Assembly: GCF_024518675.1 (NCBI RefSeq)
Contig: NZ_JANIGL010000006.1
Coordinates: 1 to 64,000, forward strand
From: Pseudoalteromonas shioyasakiensis
GTDB taxonomy: Bacteria > Pseudomonadota > Gammaproteobacteria > Enterobacterales > Alteromonadaceae
Reading direction: 5' to 3'
Length of the DNA stretch: 64,000 nt
This document shows, in pieces, positions 8,973-19,164 of this stretch (the first letter of the stretch is position 1; each line of letters begins with the position of its first letter). The notes under the pieces were generated by a model. That model had not been told where the DNA came from. It saw only the letters and a program-made list of their open reading frames with translations, and did no database searches. The translations under genes were made by a program, and so were the position numbers.

Positions 8973-9031
8973 GCGCTTGCAGGCTAACGGTATCTAACGT
9001 ACACTCAACCTCGAAAATTAAAGAATTTTTA

Positions 9032-9125
9032 CTTGTCGGAGTGCCTTGAGAATTAACTCAAAGGCTGAGATCGCGAAAGCGGGATCCGTGAACCTGATCA
9101 GGCTAACACCTGCGTAGGGAACAAG
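9032..9125 (+). promoter_or_regulatory. TPP riboswitch (THI element)
   Basis: The aptamer core is clear: GGAGTGCC, GGCTGAGAT, GTGAACCTGATCAGG, and GCGTAGGGAA, in that order. CTTGT (9032-9036) pairs with ACAAG (9121-9125) as stem P1. It controls the thiC-thiF operon, shutting it down when thiamine diphosphate is plentiful. Confidence 0.95.
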
Positions 9126-9138
9126 CTGCCTTAAACAG

Positions 9139-9170
9139 GTGCTTGTGCGCCATGTTTTGGTCACAAGCAC
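9139..9170 (+). promoter_or_regulatory. Riboswitch expression-platform hairpin
   Basis: GTGCTTGTG (9139-9147) pairs perfectly with CACAAGCAC (9162-9170). The same GCTTGT can instead pair with ACAAGC at 9121-9126, the 3' strand of P1. The two choices are mutually exclusive, as in a switch. There is no T run after the hairpin, so control may be through Rho or translation. No other gene is seen between 8973 and 9289. Confidence 0.6.
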
Positions 9171-9286
9171 TGTGGCTGCCAAGGTTGGTAGTACTTTTAG
9201 TAATACAACCTACGATCCATGTAGCAGTTGCTACTCTCTATTGCATCGCAATATCTGACAAGACAACCCTTTTAGCAATGAGGTAA

Positions 9287-11242
<1,956 letters not shown>

Positions 11243-11250
11243 AACTAGTT

Positions 11251-11316
11251 ATAAGCGATAAGCTTTAAGTTGTAAGCAAGGTTGCTTATGACTTATCGCT
11301 TATGGCTTAAAGCTCA
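11251..11316. repeat. Heptad-repeat hairpin between thiC and thiO
   Basis: The units ATAAGCG, ATAAGCT, TTAAGTT, GTAAGCA are followed by TTGC, then TTATGAC, TTATCGC, TTATGGC, TTAAAGC. The arms ATAAGCGATAAG (11251-11262) and CTTATCGCTTAT (11292-11303) are perfectly complementary. It is not followed by T residues. As RNA it would form a stable stem between the thiC and thiO cistrons, so it could protect or process the mRNA. Confidence 0.75.
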
Positions 11317-11325
11317 GAGGATATT

Positions 11326-12327
11326 ATGTCTTACAACATTGCGGTGGTGGGGTTTGGCTTAACAGGGCGCTTGGCGGCGCTTGAATTAAGCTTAGCGCAT
11401 AATGTGACCGTGTATGAAGCCGATGACGCACAGGCACGTAATAGTGCTGGGCGTGTTGCTGCAGCCATGCTGGCGCCTTTAGCCGAGTCGGTTTTATGTG
11501 AACAAGACTTGGCGCTAATGGGGCTTGACTCAATAAGTCGCTGGCCGGGAATTTTAGCGCAACTTGATGAAACTGTGTTTTTTCAGCAGCAAGGTACCTT
11601 GGTGGTTGCTCATCAACAAGACAAAGGCGACTTACAGAGCTTTACTGAACGCTTAAAACCGTTGGCTAATCACCATGCTCAGCAATTAAGTGGGCCACAT
11701 ATAAGTGAGCTTGAACCTGAATTATCTGGGCGCTTTAATCAAGGCGTGTATTTACCTTGCGAAGGGCAAATAGATAATCAGGCGTTTTATCAAGCAAGCT
11801 ATAATACATTGCAAAAACGAGCCGTTAGTTTTAAGTTTGGTGAAAATGTTGATGTCACTTGTGAGCGATTTCAGCAGTCATTTGATTATATTATTGATTG
11901 CAGAGGGTTAGGCGCTAAAGGCGCTGCGCACCAGCTACGAGGTGTACGAGGAGAAGTGATTCGTTTACATGCGCCCGAGGTAAACCTCACGCGCCCTGTA
12001 CGATTAATGCACCCGCGCTACCCACTCTATATTGCACCTAAGCCAAATCATGAATACGTTATTGGCGCGACTGAAATCGAGTCTCAAGATAACGGCCCAG
12101 CAACAGTACGCTCAACCCTTGAGTTGTTATCGGCGGCCTACACTGTACATAGCGGGTTTGCCGAAGCGCGTATTATAAATATTCAAACTGGACTACGTCC
12201 TGCGTTTAGTGATAATCGCCCACAAGTCAAACACCAAGGTAAGGTTATCAGTATTAATGGTTTGTACCGACACGGCTACTTGCTTGCACCAAGCTTAGTG
12301 GCCGAAGCAGTGGCGCTAATAAATTAG
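11326..12327 (+). CDS. thiO: Glycine oxidase for thiazole synthesis
   Basis: ThiO is an FAD-dependent amine oxidase that converts glycine to dehydroglycine (iminoacetate) with O2, supplying the C2-N3 unit of the thiazole ring to ThiG. It has 333 residues. The FAD-binding motif VVGFGLTGRLA is at residues 7-17, and the C-terminal FAD contact (NIQTGLRPAFSDNRP, then NGLYRHGYLLAP) is typical of the D-amino acid oxidase fold. It takes the place of the anaerobic ThiH, which is not seen here. It follows thiC after the hairpin element, with SD-like AGAGGAT before the ATG. Confidence 0.9.
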   Translation: MSYNIAVVGFGLTGRLAALELSLAHNVTVYEADDAQARNSAGRVAAAMLAPLAESVLCEQDLALMGLDSISRWPGILAQLDETVFFQQQGTLVVAHQQDKGDLQSFTERLKPLANHHAQQLSGPHISELEPELSGRFNQGVYLPCEGQIDNQAFYQASYNTLQKRAVSFKFGENVDVTCERFQQSFDYIIDCRGLGAKGAAHQLRGVRGEVIRLHAPEVNLTRPVRLMHPRYPLYIAPKPNHEYVIGATEIESQDNGPATVRSTLELLSAAYTVHSGFAEARIINIQTGLRPAFSDNRPQVKHQGKVISINGLYRHGYLLAPSLVAEAVALIN

Positions 12328-12332
12328 GTTAA

Positions 12333-12533
12333 ATGATGAAAATAACAATTAATGGCCAGCCTTTCGAAGCCGCAAATCAAGCAACATTAGTCATAGTGTT
12401 AGAAGAGTTCGCTGCTAAAGAGCCTTACGCCGTGGCGTTAAATGGCGATTTTATACCTCGTAATAATTGTTCTAGTACTGCCCTTAAAGAAGGCGATAGC
12501 ATTGAGCTACTTTCGCCCATTCAAGGGGGTTAA
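12333..12533 (+). CDS. thiS: Sulfur carrier protein ThiS
   Basis: ThiS is a ubiquitin-like sulfur carrier whose C-terminal Gly-Gly becomes a thiocarboxylate that donates sulfur to the thiazole. It is 66 residues and ends SPIQGG, exactly as required. The start could be either of two adjacent ATGs (12333 or 12336). It is tightly packed between thiO (5 bases upstream) and thiG (1 base downstream), which suggests translational coupling. Confidence 0.93.
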   Translation: MMKITINGQPFEAANQATLVIVLEEFAAKEPYAVALNGDFIPRNNCSSTALKEGDSIELLSPIQGG

Positions 12534-12534
12534 C

Positions 12535-13320
12535 ATGAGTGATAGCTTTAGCATTTACGGTGAACAAATCACCAGTCGTTTACTAATAGGTTCAGCTCTT
12601 TATCCGTCGCCGGCAATTATGGCTGAGTCTATTATTGCCTCTGGCGCAGAAGTGGTTACCGTATCGCTGCGCCGCCAGCAAAGTGCAGCCGCTGGGGATG
12701 ACTTTTGGCAGCTAATAAAAGACACTGGCTTAAAAATATTACCCAATACTGCAGGGTGCCATAGTGTAAAAGAAGCAGTAACATTGGCGCAAATGTGCCG
12801 TGAAGTGTTTTCAACTGATTGGATAAAACTAGAGCTTATTGGAGATGAATATAATTTACAGCCCGATCCTTTTGCGTTGCTAGAGGCGACCAAAATACTA
12901 ATGGATGATGGTTTTAAGGTATTGCCTTATTGCACCGATGACTTAGTGCTGTGTCAGCGATTAGCCGATATTGGCTGCGAAGTATTGATGCCTTGGGGAG
13001 CGCCTATTGGCACAGGTAAAGGCTTATTAAACCAATATAATTTAAAAACAATTCGCGAGCGTTTACCAGAGTTAACACTGATTGTTGATGCTGGCCTTGG
13101 TTTACCTTCTCATGCCTGCCAAGCATTAGAGCTGGGTTATGATGCAGTATTATTAAATTCGGCTATTGCAGGAGCAGGTTGCCCTGTTACCATGAGTCAT
13201 GCCTTTAAAGCGGCAGTCGATGCTGGGCGTTTTGCTTATAAAGCCAAAGCAATGCCAGAAAAAGAGGTTGCCGCGCCATCAACACCTACGATGGGTATGC
13301 CTTTTTGGCATCAAACGTAA
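12535..13320 (+). CDS. thiG: Thiazole synthase
   Basis: ThiG condenses deoxyxylulose phosphate, dehydroglycine and ThiS thiocarboxylate into the thiazole phosphate. The start at 12535 is chosen because GGGGG lies 5 bases upstream; a longer frame opens at 12442 but runs through thiS. The product has 261 residues in a TIM barrel. The Schiff-base lysine is in [10 protein letters not shown] near residue 98, and the phosphate-binding end has the usual [20 protein letters not shown]. The operon order thiS-thiG matches many proteobacteria. Confidence 0.95.
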   Translation: MSDSFSIYGEQITSRLLIGSALYPSPAIMAESIIASGAEVVTVSLRRQQSAAAGDDFWQLIKDTGLKILPNTAGCHSVKEAVTLAQMCREVFSTDWIKLELIGDEYNLQPDPFALLEATKILMDDGFKVLPYCTDDLVLCQRLADIGCEVLMPWGAPIGTGKGLLNQYNLKTIRERLPELTLIVDAGLGLPSHACQALELGYDAVLLNSAIAGAGCPVTMSHAFKAAVDAGRFAYKAKAMPEKEVAAPSTPTMGMPFWHQT

Positions 13321-13336
13321 TAAATTAGGAATAACG

Positions 13337-14854
13337 ATGAATCAAGTTGTTTGGACAATTGCTGGCTCCGACTCTGGCGGTGGTGCAGGTATTCAAGCCG
13401 ATATTAAAGCCATGCAAAGTTTTGGCGTGCATGGCTGTACAGCCATTACTGCACTCACGGCGCAAAATAGTTTAGGTGTTGAATCGCTAAACCCTATTTC
13501 AACTGAGGTGATTGAATCACAACTACTTGCTCTGGCCAGCGACATGAAAGCAAGCGTGATTAAAATAGGTATGCTCGCCAACGTACAGCAAATACAGCTA
13601 ATTAGTGAGCATATTAAGCATTATCAAGCCACATGGCCGACCCCACCTTTAGTGGTTTACGACCCCGTAGCCATTGCCAGTAGCGGTGACTTACTCACTG
13701 AAGAAGATACCGTTAGCGCAATAAAAGAATGTTTATTGCCGCTGGTGGATGTGATCACCCCAAACACCCATGAAACCCAACTATTAACAGGTGTTTACTT
13801 AATTGGCCCAAGCGCGGTTATTGAAGCGGCTGAAAAGCTGCAAAGCTGGGGAGCAAAAGCGGTGGTGATCAAAGGTGGGCATTGGGATTACCCAAGTGGC
13901 TACTGTATTGATTACTGTACTGATGGTGACAATGAATACTGGCTTGGCAATGAAAAAATTGCCACACCGCATAGCCATGGCACAGGGTGTAGTATGGCGT
14001 CGGTTATTGCGGCGTGCTTAGCAAAACAATACCCATTAAAAGATGCGTTTATTTTAGCAAAAGCGTATATCAACCAAGGCTTAAAAGCAGCTGTGCGTTA
14101 TGGCGAAGGCATTGGCCCCGTTGCACAAACCTGTTTCCCAGAAAAGATTGACGATTACCCACAAGTTATTGAAGCGGGAAGCTGGCTCGGTGATGAGCTA
14201 GATTTTGATGCGCCGAATGAGTTTACTATGGCCGCTAACTTTGCAGCGTGTGAAAGCAAGCAGCTAGGTTTATATGCGGTCGTTGATACGATTGATTGGC
14301 TTGAGAAATGCTTAGCGCAAGGTATTAAAACCGTGCAGTTACGTATCAAACAGGGTAGTGAAGCCGAGCTTGATACTGCCGTTGCAGCCGCTGTTACTCT
14401 TGGCCAAAAATATGAAGGTAACGTGTATATAAACGATCATTGGCAACTTGCCATTAAACACGGTGCTTACGGCGTACATTTAGGGCAAGAAGATTTACTT
14501 GAGGCTAACTTAGTTGCTATTAAAGAGGCTGGTTTGCACTTAGGGCTTTCGACTCACGGTTTTTATGAAATGCTCCGCGCACATAATTATCGCCCAAGTT
14601 ATATGGCGTTTGGCGCTATTTACCCAACCACCACCAAAGATATGACAGGGCAAATACAAGGTCTTGAAAAGCTCAAACACTTTGTGCCGTTAATGAAAGA
14701 TTACCCGACAGTAGCGATTGGTGGAATAGACTTAACCCGTGCCAGTGAAGTGGCTGCAACCGGTGTTGGTAGTGTAGCAGTGGTAAGAGCCATTACCGAA
14801 GCTGATGACTACCAACAAGCTATTGCTGATTTACAAAGCGCTATAGGTCAATAA
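13337..14854 (+). CDS. thiDE: Fused HMP-P kinase / thiamine phosphate synthase
   Basis: This is a bifunctional protein. The N-terminal half (about residues 1-265) is ThiD, which phosphorylates hydroxymethylpyrimidine phosphate; it shows TIAGSDSGGGAGIQADIK at the start and the ATP-site segment SHGTGCSMASVIAA near residue 215. The C-terminal half (about 310-505) is ThiE, which joins the pyrimidine and thiazole parts; its signatures are QLRIK, NDHW, GVHLGQEDL and FGAIYPTTTK. The start at 13337 follows AGGAATAACG and begins directly with the ThiD fold; an earlier in-frame start at 13199 lies inside thiG. Between the domains is a short linker. The fusion guarantees that the two last steps are made in equal amounts. 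Confidence 0.95.
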   Translation: MNQVVWTIAGSDSGGGAGIQADIKAMQSFGVHGCTAITALTAQNSLGVESLNPISTEVIESQLLALASDMKASVIKIGMLANVQQIQLISEHIKHYQATWPTPPLVVYDPVAIASSGDLLTEEDTVSAIKECLLPLVDVITPNTHETQLLTGVYLIGPSAVIEAAEKLQSWGAKAVVIKGGHWDYPSGYCIDYCTDGDNEYWLGNEKIATPHSHGTGCSMASVIAACLAKQYPLKDAFILAKAYINQGLKAAVRYGEGIGPVAQTCFPEKIDDYPQVIEAGSWLGDELDFDAPNEFTMAANFAACESKQLGLYAVVDTIDWLEKCLAQGIKTVQLRIKQGSEAELDTAVAAAVTLGQKYEGNVYINDHWQLAIKHGAYGVHLGQEDLLEANLVAIKEAGLHLGLSTHGFYEMLRAHNYRPSYMAFGAIYPTTTKDMTGQIQGLEKLKHFVPLMKDYPTVAIGGIDLTRASEVAATGVGSVAVVRAITEADDYQQAIADLQSAIGQ

Positions 14855-14857
14855 ATA

Positions 14858-15610
14858 ATGAGTGAGTTATCTGGCAAAGAGCAGCTGCGTTATAGCCGCC
14901 ACTTAATGCTCAAAGAAGTGGGTCTTGAAGGTCAGCTAAAATTAAAAGCAGCCCATGTGGTGGTGGTTGGTGCGGGCGGTTTAGGCAGCCCAGCACTATT
15001 ATATTTAGCCGCCTCTGGTGTGGGAGAGCTCACGCTACTGGATGACGATAAAGTTGAGCTTTCTAACCTACAACGCCAAGTGCTCTATAAAGTAAACCAC
15101 TTAGGACAAGCCAAAGTGAGCGCCGCTGGTAAAGTGCTTGGTAGTTTGAATAATCAAATTACTGTGAATAGCATTGAGCAGCAATTAACTGAGCAAAATG
15201 CCGAGCAAATTTTTGCCGGGGCCACCTTGGTGCTGGATTGCAGTGATAACTTTACTACTCGTTATACCGTTAACCGTTTTTGTTTAAAGGCAGGGGTTCC
15301 GCTGATATCAGGTGCGGCGATAGCCAGTGAAGGGCAGTTGATGTGTTTTGATTTTCGCTTGTCAGATAGCCCTTGCTACGGCTGCTTGTTCCCACAGCAG
15401 CCTCAACAACAAACATTAAATTGTGATAATGCTGGCGTATTGAGCCCATTATTGGGAGTAATAGGCTCAATGCAGGCGCTATTAGCTATTAACCTGATAT
15501 TGGGGCACCACGAGGGGAGCCAGTTTGTACGTTTTGATGGTTTGAGTTTGACGCAACAGCAATTTAAATTAACGAAAGCGGCGCAATGCACTGAGTGTGG
15601 AAGAGATTAA
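14858..15610 (+). CDS. thiF: ThiS adenylyltransferase
   Basis: ThiF activates the C-terminal glycine of ThiS by adenylation, before sulfur transfer. It has 250 residues and belongs to the E1-like ThiF/MoeB/HesA family. The ATP loop VVVGAGGLGSPALLYLA is near residue 35, the DDDKVELSNLQRQ segment follows, and two CxxC pairs (CYGC near 175, CTEC at the end) should bind zinc. It starts 3 bases after thiDE and is the last gene of the operon. Because MoeB is close in sequence, the assignment relies on the thiamine context. Confidence 0.9.
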   Translation: MSELSGKEQLRYSRHLMLKEVGLEGQLKLKAAHVVVVGAGGLGSPALLYLAASGVGELTLLDDDKVELSNLQRQVLYKVNHLGQAKVSAAGKVLGSLNNQITVNSIEQQLTEQNAEQIFAGATLVLDCSDNFTTRYTVNRFCLKAGVPLISGAAIASEGQLMCFDFRLSDSPCYGCLFPQQPQQQTLNCDNAGVLSPLLGVIGSMQALLAINLILGHHEGSQFVRFDGLSLTQQQFKLTKAAQCTECGRD

Positions 15611-15634
15611 AAGCGCGAGGTAATACTCGCGCTT
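15611..15634. terminator. Hairpin at the end of the thi operon
   Basis: AAGCGCGAG and CTCGCGCTT form a perfect 9-bp stem with a 6-base loop between the convergent thiF and psd genes. The T run is weak. Confidence 0.65.
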
Positions 15635-15642
15635 ATTATTGC

Positions 15643-16509
15643 TTAATTGTTTATTTTGGCGAACGGTGTGCCCATGCGGGTTACGGTTTCAGGCTGTTGA
15701 TCAGCTAAGATTTCTGCCTGATTAGCACCCCAGGCTAAAATAACTGTTGAGCCGAGTTTAAAACGGCCCATTTCTTCACCTTTTTTCAAGGTAATAGCAT
15801 TATCACCAGTGGCTGGGTAATTCCAACTAAATACGTCTTTTCCTGCTGGTGGTGTTACTGTACCCGCCCAAACAGTTTCAATACTGGCTACTATCGTCGC
15901 ACCGACTAGTACCATCGCAAGAGGGCCAATCTCGGTGTCAAAAATCGCTACTACACGCTCATTACGTGCAAATAAATTAGGCACGTTTTGCGCTGTTAGT
16001 GGGTTTACCGAGAATAAATCACCTGGCACATAAATCATTTTGCTTAATGTGCCGTCGATTGGCATATGAATACGGTGATAATCTTTTGGCGCTAAATAAA
16101 TCGTCGCAAACTCGCCGCCTAGAAATGGCGCTGTGTCTTGCTCTGAGCCACCAAGCAGTGCTTGTAAGCTGTAGTCGTGACCTTTCGCTTGAATAAGCTG
16201 GCCATCAACAATCGCGCCAAGCTGGCTAATTGCACCATCCACAGGGTGAGCGATTATGTCACTTTGCGCACTTAATGGGCGTACACCCTCTTTAAGTGGG
16301 CGGGTAAAAAATTCATTAAAGGTTTTGTAATGGCTTGGCTCACTATACTGAGCTTCACTCATATCAATTTTATATTGTTTAATGAATAGTTTAATTAACC
16401 ATGTTGTTAAGCCACCAAGTCGTGCAGCAGCTAATTTACCTACCATGCGAGATAGAAAATGTTTTGGCATTGCATATTGCATGGTAATTTTGAATTTATC
16501 TAAACTCAC
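15643..16509 (-). CDS. psd: Phosphatidylserine decarboxylase
   Basis: Psd makes phosphatidylethanolamine from phosphatidylserine at the inner membrane. The proenzyme of 288 residues is normal. It should cut itself within KLGSTVI between Gly253 and Ser254, leaving a pyruvoyl group on the small chain. [11 protein letters not shown] near residue 143 holds the conserved His. It is 15 bases downstream of rsgA and probably co-transcribed with it, the same pairing as in E. coli. Confidence 0.96.
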   Translation of the reverse strand: MSLDKFKITMQYAMPKHFLSRMVGKLAAARLGGLTTWLIKLFIKQYKIDMSEAQYSEPSHYKTFNEFFTRPLKEGVRPLSAQSDIIAHPVDGAISQLGAIVDGQLIQAKGHDYSLQALLGGSEQDTAPFLGGEFATIYLAPKDYHRIHMPIDGTLSKMIYVPGDLFSVNPLTAQNVPNLFARNERVVAIFDTEIGPLAMVLVGATIVASIETVWAGTVTPPAGKDVFSWNYPATGDNAITLKKGEEMGRFKLGSTVILAWGANQAEILADQQPETVTRMGTPFAKINN

Positions 16510-16524
16510 TTGTTTCTTCCTAAT

Positions 16525-17580
16525 TTAAACGCGAGGAGCACGGGCTCCAGCACGGCCATCGGCCATTGTTTCTAATATTCGGTGGTAACTGTCAAAGCGC
16601 AGCTCTGAAATATCACCATCATCAACCGCTTGGCGAATTATACAGCCAGGGTCGTTTAAATGTTTACAGTCGCGAAAGCGGCAACCGCCAATAAATTCGC
16701 GGAATTCTTTAAAGCACCAAGTTACTCGTTCAACCTCTAAGTGCCATAAGCCAAACTCTCTAATACCTGGAGAGTCGATAAGGTTACCACCTGAGGGTAA
16801 ATGGTGTAACCGCGACACTGTGGTTGTATGCTGACCCAGTCCACTGTTTTCAGAGACCTCTTTAGTCAAGATTTCAGCATCAGGCAGTACGGTATTAACT
16901 AATGTCGATTTACCAACACCACTTTGACCGACAAAAATGCTATTTTTACCCACTAACGTTTGCTTTAAAGCATCTATGCCTTCTGCGGTTTTATTACTCA
17001 CCAGTAAAACTTGATAGCCGAGTTTGCGATAGATATCGAGTACTTCCTCAATAGCTTTAAGGCCTTGCTCGTCGATAAGGTCAATTTTATTGAGCACTAA
17101 AATCGGCTCTATTCCCATATCTTCACAAGCCACCAGATAGCGGTCGATAATATTCGCGGTGAACTCAGGTAGCACCGCAGAGACCATTAATATTTGATCA
17201 ATATTTGCTGCGACAACTTTAACGCCATCGTAAAAATCGGGGCGAGTTAATTGTGAGCGCCGTTCATGCATTGCCTCAATAACACCCGCAATATCGCCTT
17301 CGCTGACTTTTGCTCGGCGAAACTGTACTTCATCACCGCAAACAATGCCTTTCACTGTACGACGAATATTACAGCGCAGTACATCGCCATTATCGGTTTC
17401 GATGTCGGCATGTTGACCAAAACGACTAATCACCACTGCATTTTCAGCAGGGCCTAAATTGTCATTTTGTAATTGCTCGTTGCCTTGTGCCGCTTTTGTA
17501 TCAGCATTAGACAAGCGCTTTTGGTGATTGGCCTTGATCCTACGAGACTGGCCTTTACTTAATTTCTTCTGTTTTGCCAC
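16525..17580 (-). CDS. rsgA: Ribosome small subunit GTPase RsgA
   Basis: RsgA is a circularly permuted GTPase that helps finish 30S subunits. It has 351 residues. The N-terminus is basic ([18 protein letters not shown]), followed by an OB domain. The G4 motif (NKID) comes before G1 (GQSGVGKST), as expected of the permuted order, and G3 is DSPGIREFG. The C-terminal zinc finger uses [12 protein letters not shown] and nearby His and Cys residues. It is divergent from orn, also as in E. coli. Confidence 0.95.
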   Translation of the reverse strand: MAKQKKLSKGQSRRIKANHQKRLSNADTKAAQGNEQLQNDNLGPAENAVVISRFGQHADIETDNGDVLRCNIRRTVKGIVCGDEVQFRRAKVSEGDIAGVIEAMHERRSQLTRPDFYDGVKVVAANIDQILMVSAVLPEFTANIIDRYLVACEDMGIEPILVLNKIDLIDEQGLKAIEEVLDIYRKLGYQVLLVSNKTAEGIDALKQTLVGKNSIFVGQSGVGKSTLVNTVLPDAEILTKEVSENSGLGQHTTTVSRLHHLPSGGNLIDSPGIREFGLWHLEVERVTWCFKEFREFIGGCRFRDCKHLNDPGCIIRQAVDDGDISELRFDSYHRILETMADGRAGARAPRV

Positions 17581-17701
17581 TTTTGGCCTATAACTTAGTT
17601 AAATGTCGCGCTTTTTGAAAAAAAAGCTTTAGGTCGACTGATGATACTAATATGATATATCTAAATGCGTTAGATCTAAAGGAAAGCACCGCAAGGTAAT
17701 T

Positions 17702-18247
17702 ATGTCTTTTCATAAATCAAATCTGATTTGGCTCGACCTCGAAATGACAGGTCTAGAACCAAGTACAGACAAAATACTCGAAATAGCGACTGTTGTCACC
17801 GATAGTGAGCTTAACATCTTGGCTGAAGGCCCAACTATCGCTATTCATCAAAGTGATGAACTATTAGATGGTATGGATGAGTGGTGCACTACTCAACATG
17901 GTAACTCAGGACTAACCGCTCGCTGTAAAGCAAGTACTTATGATGAAGCGTATGCTGTTGAGCAGACTATTGAATTTTTAAAACAATGGGTTCCTGCGGG
18001 GGCATCGCCTATGTGTGGAAATTCTATTGGCCAAGATAGACGCTTTATGAATAAGTATATGCGCGAGTTGGAAGATTATTTCCATTACCGCAACTTAGAC
18101 GTGAGCACCATTAAAGAGCTTGCTAGACGTTGGAAACCAGAGGTTTTAGCGCAAGTGAACAAAAAAGGTTCACACCTTGCACTCGATGACATTAAAGATT
18201 CCATAATGGAATTGAAAGTCTACCGAGAAAAATTCTTTAATTTGTAA
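17702..18247 (+). CDS. orn: Oligoribonuclease
   Basis: Orn is a 3'-5' exoribonuclease that degrades the shortest RNAs, including pGpG released from c-di-GMP, which is relevant given the EAL proteins in this window. The 181-residue length is standard. The DEDDh catalytic residues start with D12 and E14 in [12 protein letters not shown]; the later part is seen in [11 protein letters not shown] and [22 protein letters not shown] upstream provides a ribosome site. It is monocistronic and a strong promoter for the tRNA-Gly cluster begins right after it. Confidence 0.96.
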   Translation: MSFHKSNLIWLDLEMTGLEPSTDKILEIATVVTDSELNILAEGPTIAIHQSDELLDGMDEWCTTQHGNSGLTARCKASTYDEAYAVEQTIEFLKQWVPAGASPMCGNSIGQDRRFMNKYMRELEDYFHYRNLDVSTIKELARRWKPEVLAQVNKKGSHLALDDIKDSIMELKVYREKFFNL

Positions 18248-18254
18248 AAAATAC

Positions 18255-18282
18255 TTGCAAACACATCGAATTATTGTAAAAT
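18255..18282 (+). promoter_or_regulatory. Promoter of the tRNA-Gly cluster
   Basis: TTGCAA (18255-18260), a 16-base spacer and TAAAAT (18277-18282) are followed by a GC-rich discriminator (CCTGCCCCGC), as in promoters under stringent control. Confidence 0.75.
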
Positions 18283-18330
18283 CCTGCCCCGCTTAAGACG
18301 ATAACCCCCGCGGGGTTAGTGTGTTTAAGT

Positions 18331-18406
18331 AGAAGTTAAAGATTCAAGAAGAAAGGTTAAAGGAACAAGGTTTAATATTGATAGAACCTAGAACCTAGAA
18401 CCTAGA
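18331..18406. repeat. Heptad-repeat spacer before tRNA-Gly 1
   Basis: Degenerate 7-base units (GTTAAAG, ATTCAAG, AAGAAAG, GTTAAAG, GAACAAG) lead into three exact copies of GAACCTA (18384-18404). The left units are partly complementary to the right copies, so a hairpin is possible. Confidence 0.65.
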
Positions 18407-18409
18407 AAT

Positions 18410-18485
18410 GCGGCACTAGCTCAGTTGGTAGAGCGCGACCTTGCCAAGGTCGAGGTCACGAGTTCGAGCCTCGTGTGCCGCTCCA
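18410..18485 (+). tRNA. tRNA-Gly(GCC), copy 1
   Basis: It is 76 bases with an encoded CCA. The acceptor stem GCGGCAC pairs with GTGCCGC, and the anticodon loop TTGCCAA gives GCC. It is identical to copies 2 and 3. Confidence 0.97.
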
Positions 18486-18506
18486 ATTTCTCACCAAAGA
18501 AATTGG
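18483..18506 (+). other. Hairpin overlapping the tRNA 3' CCA
   Basis: CCAATTTCT (beginning at the CCA end) pairs perfectly with AGAAATTGG (18498-18506). The same hairpin follows copy 2 at 18674-18698. It is absent after copy 3. It may affect 3' processing or end some transcripts. Confidence 0.6.
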
Positions 18507-18516
18507 CTAATAGTTT

Positions 18517-18590
18517 CAAGGTAAAAGACGAAAGTTACAAGCTTTTGCTAGAACCTAGAACCTAGAACCTAGAACCTAGAACCTAGAATC
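18517..18590. repeat. Heptad-repeat spacer between tRNA-Gly 1 and 2
   Basis: Units AAGGTAA, AAGACGA, AAGTTAC, AAGCTTT lead to five exact copies of GAACCTA (18551-18585). The copy number differs from the three and about two of the neighbouring spacers. Confidence 0.7.
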
Positions 18591-18600
18591 TGAATATGAT

Positions 18601-18676
18601 GCGGCACTAGCTCAGTTGGTAGAGCGCGACCTTGCCAAGGTCGAGGTCACGAGTTCGAGCCTCGTGTGCCGCTCCA
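18601..18676 (+). tRNA. tRNA-Gly(GCC), copy 2
   Basis: This is identical over 76 bases to copy 1, and part of the same transcript. The unit of tRNA plus spacer (about 190 bases) was duplicated in tandem. Confidence 0.97.
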
Positions 18677-18706
18677 ATTTCTCACCAAAAGAAATTGGCT
18701 AATAGT

Positions 18707-18757
18707 TTCCAAGGTAAAAGACAAAAGTTACAAGCTTTTGCTAGAACCTAGAACCTG
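18707..18757. repeat. Heptad-repeat spacer after tRNA-Gly 2
   Basis: This is the same spacer type as 18517-18590, but with only GAACCTA and GAACCTG (18744-18757). The surrounding bases are nearly identical to the first spacer. Confidence 0.65.
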
Positions 18758-18765
18758 AATATGAT

Positions 18766-18791
18766 GTGGCATTAGCTCAGTTGCCAGAACG
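18766..18791 (+). pseudogene. Decayed tRNA-Gly remnant
   Basis: GTGGCATTAGCTCAGTTG then CCAGAACG matches the acceptor and D arm of the tRNA-Gly genes with a few changes. The match ends there, so no cloverleaf can form. Confidence 0.65.
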
Positions 18792-18843
18792 TTTTACCGC
18801 GACTCGTCGCGCACCAACGGACAAATTACTGACTATTCTAAAT

Positions 18844-18919
18844 GCGGCACTAGCTCAGTTGGTAGAGCGCGACCTTGCCAAGGTCGAGGTCACGAGTTCG
18901 AGCCTCGTGTGCCGCTCCA
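18844..18919 (+). tRNA. tRNA-Gly(GCC), copy 3
   Basis: This is identical over 76 bases to copies 1 and 2, with the anticodon GCC and encoded CCA. Unlike them it is not followed by the CCA-overlapping hairpin. Confidence 0.97.
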
Positions 18920-19041
18920 ATCTCTTTTTAAACTCCATACTTTCTAAATACTTAGCTACTTTAAAATACTGCTTTAGCGAAAAAACTGTGCAATAGTGTT
19001 TTCCCCAATGCCAATACTAACTCTTTTTTACTCGCTTTTAC

Positions 19042-19071
19042 TTAGCTCACTTGGTAACAACCTTCGTGCCG
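19042..19071 (+). pseudogene. Possible second tRNA-Gly remnant
   Basis: TTAGCTCACTTGGTAACA resembles the tRNA D arm, and CCTTCGTGCCG resembles the 3' end, as if the middle had been deleted. The match is short and could be chance. Confidence 0.3.
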
Positions 19072-19112
19072 AAATTACCCTAAAAGATCAGTATCGCTTG
19101 TCTTAAGCAAAT

Positions 19113-19153
19113 AAAAAAGCCCAGCAGATGGGTGGCATCTGCTGGGCTTTTTT
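19113..19153. terminator. Bidirectional terminator
   Basis: AAAAAGCCCAGCAGATG and CATCTGCTGGGCTTTTTT form a long stem between the tRNA-Gly cluster and the convergent permease gene. T runs are present on both strands. Confidence 0.9.
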
Positions 19154-19164
19154 GTCTCTACTTA

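Noticed and set aside
12442..12534. N-terminal extension of thiG
   Set aside because: It lies inside thiS in another frame; the start at 12535 has a strong ribosome site and fits the family.
13199..13336. N-terminal extension of thiDE
   Set aside because: It overlaps the end of thiG, and the ThiD fold begins directly at the Met at 13337.
18766..18996. Protein frame of 76 residues across tRNA-Gly copy 3
   Set aside because: It covers a tRNA gene and a tRNA remnant; the frame is open only by chance.
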